A DNA stretch of 64,000 nucleotides, taken from positions 1 to 64,000 of the forward strand of contig NZ_JAIRBB010000007.1 of NCBI RefSeq assembly GCF_022008395.1, in the 5' to 3' direction. How positions within the stretch are numbered: position 1 is the stretch's first letter; every line of letters begins with the position of its first letter. Of the stretch, positions 60,333 to 64,000 are shown in pieces. The DNA is from Aequorivita xiaoshiensis. Its GTDB lineage: Bacteria; Bacteroidota; Bacteroidia; Flavobacteriales; Flavobacteriaceae. The position numbers were made by a program, and so were the translations under genes. Below the pieces are notes generated by a model, which worked only from the letters and a program-made list of their open reading frames with translations, ran no database searches and was not told where the DNA came from.

Positions 60333-60360
60333 ACGGGCCTTTTATAAGGGCCCGTTTTTT
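60333..60360 (+). terminator. Intrinsic terminator after the helicase gene
   Basis: ACGGGCC (60333-60339) pairs with GGCCCGT (60349-60355), followed by TTTTT. Strong GC-rich stem in an AT-rich background. Confidence 0.85.
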
Positions 60361-60494
60361 ATTTATTTAAAATGCGCTTTTGGCATAGAGCGTGTACTAA
60401 TTAATTAGGAGGTTTACCATCCCTAAGGTTAGCTTCTTAAAAATGTTACTTTTAATTATAATGTTTACTATACTAGGGTTCGAATAAACTATAA

Positions 60495-60524
60495 TTTGTC
60501 TTAGTTTGTTAATTGTTATTTTTG
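60495..60524 (+). promoter_or_regulatory. Promoter of the carboxypeptidase-regulatory-domain gene
   Basis: TTTG (60495-60498), 18-nt spacer, TATTTTTG (60517-60524): exact matches to both Bacteroidota boxes. The ATG is 25 nt further on. Confidence 0.6.
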
Positions 60525-60548
60525 AATAAGACGAATGCAATTTTTACT

Positions 60549-61313
60549 ATGAAAAAAAATCTCTTACTAATTCTTCTCCTTTTTGTTTCAATTTTATCAT
60601 TCTCCCAGGAATTACACGATATAAAAGGAGTTGTAATGAACGATGCTAACGATAAAATTTTAGAAAATGTAAACATCGTAAACCTTAATCAGGTAAAAGG
60701 AACTACTACTAACGACAAAGGAGAGTTTGCATTAAAAGCAGCAGTAAACGACACTTTATATTTTTCATATCTAGGATTTAAATCGCTTCGTGTACGTGTT
60801 ACCAATGATTGGCTTAGATTTGGAGACATTAAAGTAAAAATGACTGAACTGGGTATTGCGTTAGAAGAAGTAGTTGTAAAGCCAGTTCAGCTTACGGGTT
60901 ATGTAGAAATTGACGCTAAATTAATACCTGTTTATGATAATTACCGTTATAGAATTTCAGGATTGAGCACGGGTTATGAAGGAGGTAGTAATCAACCAGG
61001 CGCTGTAAGCAAAGTTCTAAGCTCTATTTTTAATCCTGCCGACTTTCTCTATAATGTATTTGGAAAACGGCCACAACAGATGCGGAAAATGCGCAAGATG
61101 AAAGAGGATGATGAAATAAGAAACCTACTTCAAAGTAAGTTCGATCGTGAAACCTTAATGGCTGTACTTCAGTTAGAACGTGTTGATATTGATGAGATAT
61201 TAAACAAATGTAATTACTCTAAAGATTTTATTAGAACAGCAAATGACCTTCAAATTTTAGATGCAATAAGTGGTTGTTATGAAGAGTATAAAATATTGAA
61301 TAGGGATAAGTAG
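60549..61313 (+). CDS. Carboxypeptidase-regulatory-like domain protein
   Basis: 254 residues from ATG 60549, which opens a signal peptide (MKKNLLLILLLFVSILSFSQE); an earlier ATG at 60513 would place the promoter -7 box inside the gene. The CarboxypepD_reg-like beta domain (about 22-105) reads LHDIKGVVMNDANDKILENVNIVNLNQVKGTTTNDKGEFAL and LYFSYLGFKSLRVRV, the same fold that precedes TonB-dependent receptors. A helical C-terminal part follows. There is no TonB receptor barrel. It is exported; its partner is unknown. Confidence 0.85.
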   Translation: MKKNLLLILLLFVSILSFSQELHDIKGVVMNDANDKILENVNIVNLNQVKGTTTNDKGEFALKAAVNDTLYFSYLGFKSLRVRVTNDWLRFGDIKVKMTELGIALEEVVVKPVQLTGYVEIDAKLIPVYDNYRYRISGLSTGYEGGSNQPGAVSKVLSSIFNPADFLYNVFGKRPQQMRKMRKMKEDDEIRNLLQSKFDRETLMAVLQLERVDIDEILNKCNYSKDFIRTANDLQILDAISGCYEEYKILNRDK

Positions 61314-61499
61314 TGTTGAAATCTAAATCGAAATTGAAATTGAAATTAAAGATGAAGTCGTCTTTCCGTCTGACTCAGTTACTTTAAAAAGAATTTTAAA
61401 TTTATTTATTGATTTTTTCTTCGGTATCTCTGTGTTCGTATGTGCTTCTTTGTTGTTTCGTTTACAGAAGTTTTCTAAATTTAAGAAAATACATCAATC

Positions 61500-62861
61500 A
61501 TGAAAGAAATCATTAATGCACAACGTAACTTCTTTAATACTCACGCTACAAAAGACATTCAGTTTAGAAGGGCTCAGTTAAAAAAACTTCAACAAGCTTT
61601 AGAGCAAAACGAAAAATTACTTCACGAAGCAATTTACAAAGATTTCAAAAAATCTGAATTTGATAATTATAGTACTGAACTCTCCTTGCTTTATAAAGAC
61701 ATAAAGGAAGCTCAAAAAATGATTTACAAATGGGCGCGAAAGGAAAGTGTGCCTACTGGAATTCTCAATTTCCCAGCATCAAGTTATATCATTCCTGAGC
61801 CTTTAGGAGTTTCTTTAGTTATTGGGGCGTGGAATTATCCTTATCAGCTTTCCTTTGCTCCAGCAATAGCTGCAATTGCCGCAGGGAATACGGTAATTTT
61901 AAAGCCTAGTGAATTACCGACCAATACCGCAGCAGCGATGGCAAAAATTGTAAAGGAAAATTTTGATCCTGCGTTTTTTACCGTGGTAGAAGGGGGAGTG
62001 GAAGAAACTCAAGAATTACTTAAACAGAAATTTGATAAAATATTTTTTACTGGAAGTACTACAGTTGGTAAGATAGTCTATAAAGCTGCTGCCGAAAACT
62101 TAACTCCAGTTACTTTAGAGCTTGGAGGCAAAAGCCCTGCTATTGTTACGGAGAATTGTAATTTAAAAGTTTCAGTAAAACGTTTAGTTTGGGGTAAATT
62201 TTTAAATTCCGGCCAAACTTGCATCGCTCCAGATTATGTATTGGTTCATAACAGTATTGAACAAAGATTTCTCAATCAACTAAAAATAGAAATTGAAAGT
62301 CAACACTTCGCTTTTGAAAATGATAATTTTCTCCAAATTATCAATAATAAAAACTTTGACAGATTGGTTAAAATGCTCGACCCGCAAAAAATATTTTACG
62401 GAGGCGAAACGAATCGCGAATCGCGCTATATTCAACCTACTGTAATGCAAAATGTAAATTTTGACGATGTCGTGATGCAAGAGGAGATTTTCGGCCCTAT
62501 ACTTCCTGTAATTACATATGAAACTATTGAAGAGGCGATTGTAAAAGTAAATAGTTTACCTAAACCATTATCCTGCTATGTATTCACAAAAAGCAATGCC
62601 ATTAAAAAGAAAGTTTTAAAAGAAATCTCCTTTGGTGGTGGGGCAATTAATGAAACAGTGATGCACATCACAAACGAAAATTTACCATTTGGAGGTGTTG
62701 GTTTTAGTGGAATTGGTAATTATCACGGGGAAGCTGGATTTAAAGCATTTACCCATTATAAAAGTATTATGGATAAACCAACTTGGTTTGATCCTTTTAT
62801 AAAATATTATCCTCATACAAACTTTAGATTAAAGCTGATGCGCTGGATTATGAAGTTGTAA
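61500..62861 (+). CDS. Aldehyde dehydrogenase (ALDH3-like)
   Basis: 453 residues. NAD(P)-dependent oxidation of aldehydes to acids. The catalytic Cys is in LNSGQTCIAPDYVLV, the general-base Glu in LELGGKSPAIV, the cofactor-binding FTGSTTVGKIVYKAA and the NLPFGGVGFSGIGNYHG tail match class 3 (ALDH3) enzymes. Start LINAQRNFFNTHATKDIQFRR-type (here IINAQRNFFNTHAT) is normal. Length and order of motifs are complete. Monocistronic. Confidence 0.94.
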   Translation: MKEIINAQRNFFNTHATKDIQFRRAQLKKLQQALEQNEKLLHEAIYKDFKKSEFDNYSTELSLLYKDIKEAQKMIYKWARKESVPTGILNFPASSYIIPEPLGVSLVIGAWNYPYQLSFAPAIAAIAAGNTVILKPSELPTNTAAAMAKIVKENFDPAFFTVVEGGVEETQELLKQKFDKIFFTGSTTVGKIVYKAAAENLTPVTLELGGKSPAIVTENCNLKVSVKRLVWGKFLNSGQTCIAPDYVLVHNSIEQRFLNQLKIEIESQHFAFENDNFLQIINNKNFDRLVKMLDPQKIFYGGETNRESRYIQPTVMQNVNFDDVVMQEEIFGPILPVITYETIEEAIVKVNSLPKPLSCYVFTKSNAIKKKVLKEISFGGGAINETVMHITNENLPFGGVGFSGIGNYHGEAGFKAFTHYKSIMDKPTWFDPFIKYYPHTNFRLKLMRWIMKL

Positions 62862-62967
62862 GAAGCTTTTTTTAACTTCACGCTTACCTTTTGCTAGTAG
62901 GAAATAATTCATTTTCAGTAATCTCATAATTATTGCTTATATTCTGTACTAATTAATAAGTCAATAT

Positions 62968-64000
62968 ATGAAGTTGCGATTAACGCTTTTAATGGTTTTT
63001 TCTATTATGACGATTTCTGCTCAAAATTTTACCAAAAAAGCAATTAAACTGGACAATGCTTCTAGTTTAGACCCACTCATTGCTGCTGCTTGGGATAAAA
63101 AGTTAGTCTTGTTGGGAGAAGCCAGTCACGGTACCCATGAATATTACATATGGCGAGATAAAATAAGCAGAAGACTTATTGAAGAACACAACTTTAATTT
63201 CATTGCCGTGGAAGGTGATTTCGCTAGTCTTTATAAGTTAAATCAATATGTTAAGAATTTTGAGGGGGCAGGAAAGTCGGCAAGAGAAGTTTTAATGCAG
63301 TTGAATCGTTGGCCTACGTGGATGTGGGCAAATGAAGAAGTTGTAGCTCTTGCTGAATGGTTACGACAGTATAATGATAGTTTGCCTCCAAACAAGAAAG
63401 TTGGTTTTTATGGGATGGATGTTTACGACGAATGGGTTTCAAAAGAAATGGTGTTGGAAACACTTAAAAAAATAGATGAATCGAGCTATAATTATGTTAA
63501 ACTTCAATACAACTGCTTTAATCCTTATAAAGGCGATAGTTGGCAATATGCTCGTGCAGTTAAAGACGGAAAACCAGATTGCGAAGCTGCGACCGAAAGG
63601 GTAGTTACTTATATTAGAAATAATCGTGAAATTTTAGAGAACCTTTCAGATGACGAATATTTTTACTTGCTTCAAAATGCAATTGTAGTACATAATGCTG
63701 AAGAGTTTTATCGTGAAAGTATAGCTGCTAAAGATGCCGTTTCTTGGAACTCTAGAGTTTTTCATATGCGAGAAACAGTAGGCGATTTACTGGCGCTTTA
63801 TGGTAAAAATGCTAAAGGTGTAGTTTGGGCACATAACACGCATATTGGCGATGCTTCGTTTACTAGTATGCGAAATACAGGTGAAATAAATATCGGACAG
63901 CTAAAACGTGAAAATTTAGGGAAGGATAATGTTTTTCTAATTGGTTTTTCTAGTTACAAAGGAAAAGTAATTGCTGGTTCTAGATGGGGCGCTAGAATGG
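62968..64000 (+). CDS. Erythromycin esterase family protein, 5' part
   Basis: The frame starts at ATG 62968 and runs off the right edge after about 344 codons. A signal peptide (MKLRLTLLMVFSIMTISAQ) is followed by the family signature GEASHGTHEYYIWRDKISRRLIEEHNF and VEGDFASLY, then FYGMDVYD, and WAHNTHIGDAS with the conserved His. The family includes EreA/EreB, which open the macrolide lactone, but most exported Bacteroidota members have unknown substrates. I make no claim of macrolide resistance. The C-terminal end cannot be seen. Confidence 0.85.
   Translation, partial: MKLRLTLLMVFSIMTISAQNFTKKAIKLDNASSLDPLIAAAWDKKLVLLGEASHGTHEYYIWRDKISRRLIEEHNFNFIAVEGDFASLYKLNQYVKNFEGAGKSAREVLMQLNRWPTWMWANEEVVALAEWLRQYNDSLPPNKKVGFYGMDVYDEWVSKEMVLETLKKIDESSYNYVKLQYNCFNPYKGDSWQYARAVKDGKPDCEAATERVVTYIRNNREILENLSDDEYFYLLQNAIVVHNAEEFYRESIAAKDAVSWNSRVFHMRETVGDLLALYGKNAKGVVWAHNTHIGDASFTSMRNTGEINIGQLKRENLGKDNVFLIGFSSYKGKVIAGSRWGARM

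Noticed and set aside
62968-64000. A true macrolide-resistance gene (ereA/ereB)
   Set aside because: Only family membership can be seen; the protein is exported, lies in a housekeeping context, is cut by the window edge, and most relatives are not resistance enzymes.
1-64000. tRNA, rRNA or known riboswitch genes
   Set aside because: No cloverleaf, rRNA core or familiar riboswitch consensus was found by eye in the gaps; a covariance-model scan would settle it.

Overview
The window is AT-rich chromosomal DNA from a member of the phylum Bacteroidota, most likely family Flavobacteriaceae. The evidence is a secreted PNGase F-like enzyme with a type IX secretion C-terminal domain, the families DUF5606, DUF349 and OstA-like, a menaquinone (men) gene set, many short lipoboxes, and promoters of the Bacteroidota type (TTTG about 19 nt before TAnnTTTG). 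No rRNA, tRNA or CRISPR array was seen. Genus and species cannot be fixed from the sequence alone.

Region 1 (1-4225) is the accessory region and the most unusual part. A tyrosine recombinase gene (3152-4225, plus strand) is read away from a row of genes that all lie on the minus strand: a DUF2158 gene with an in-frame stop plus a DUF4145 gene, then a lipoprotein, then a one-TM protein, then a secreted protein cut by the left edge. Between successive units sit three imperfect palindromes of about 200 bp (160-359, 989-1184, 1880-2077). Their stems are kept by compensating changes. Each gene unit is bounded by its own short inverted repeat beginning GTT. This is the layout of an integron (integrase, attI-like point, attC-like sites, promoterless cassettes), and the recombinase carries the C-terminal SPLD motif of integron integrases. 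The cassette sites are longer than classical attC sites.

Region 2 (4284-16871) is mostly housekeeping: an acyltransferase, a rhomboid protease, a SIMPL protein, a TlpA-like lipoprotein, dapD, ruvX, def, a DUF5606 protein, mazG and a DUF349 protein. It ends with aroE and two DUF368 (polyprenyl-phosphate translocase family) paralogues that follow a TPR gene.

Region 3 (16907-28094), all minus strand, holds a TPR protein, a class-III aminotransferase, an OstA-like protein, purA, a Fur-family regulator, a RelA/SpoT enzyme and recG.

Region 4 (28280-41450) holds the secreted PNGase F-like glycosidase, an M1 aminopeptidase followed closely by a patatin, and a four-gene signalling unit (lipoprotein, seven-TM protein, histidine kinase, LuxR-type regulator). 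It also holds a UvrD-type helicase, an alpha/beta hydrolase lipoprotein and a TsaC-type enzyme.

Region 5 (41477-50795) holds an OmpA lipoprotein, a glycosyltransferase, a lone HsdR_N-like nuclease domain, holA, a DoxX protein and the menaquinone unit menA - UPF0173 hydrolase - menC - CPBP protease - menE.

Region 6 (50820-64000) holds an FMN glutamate synthase-like protein, Dps, a TPR/LytS-type kinase, a sirtuin, trmH, rdgB, a DEAD-box helicase with a long structured leader, a carboxypeptidase-regulatory-domain protein, an aldehyde dehydrogenase, and an erythromycin-esterase-family protein cut by the right edge.
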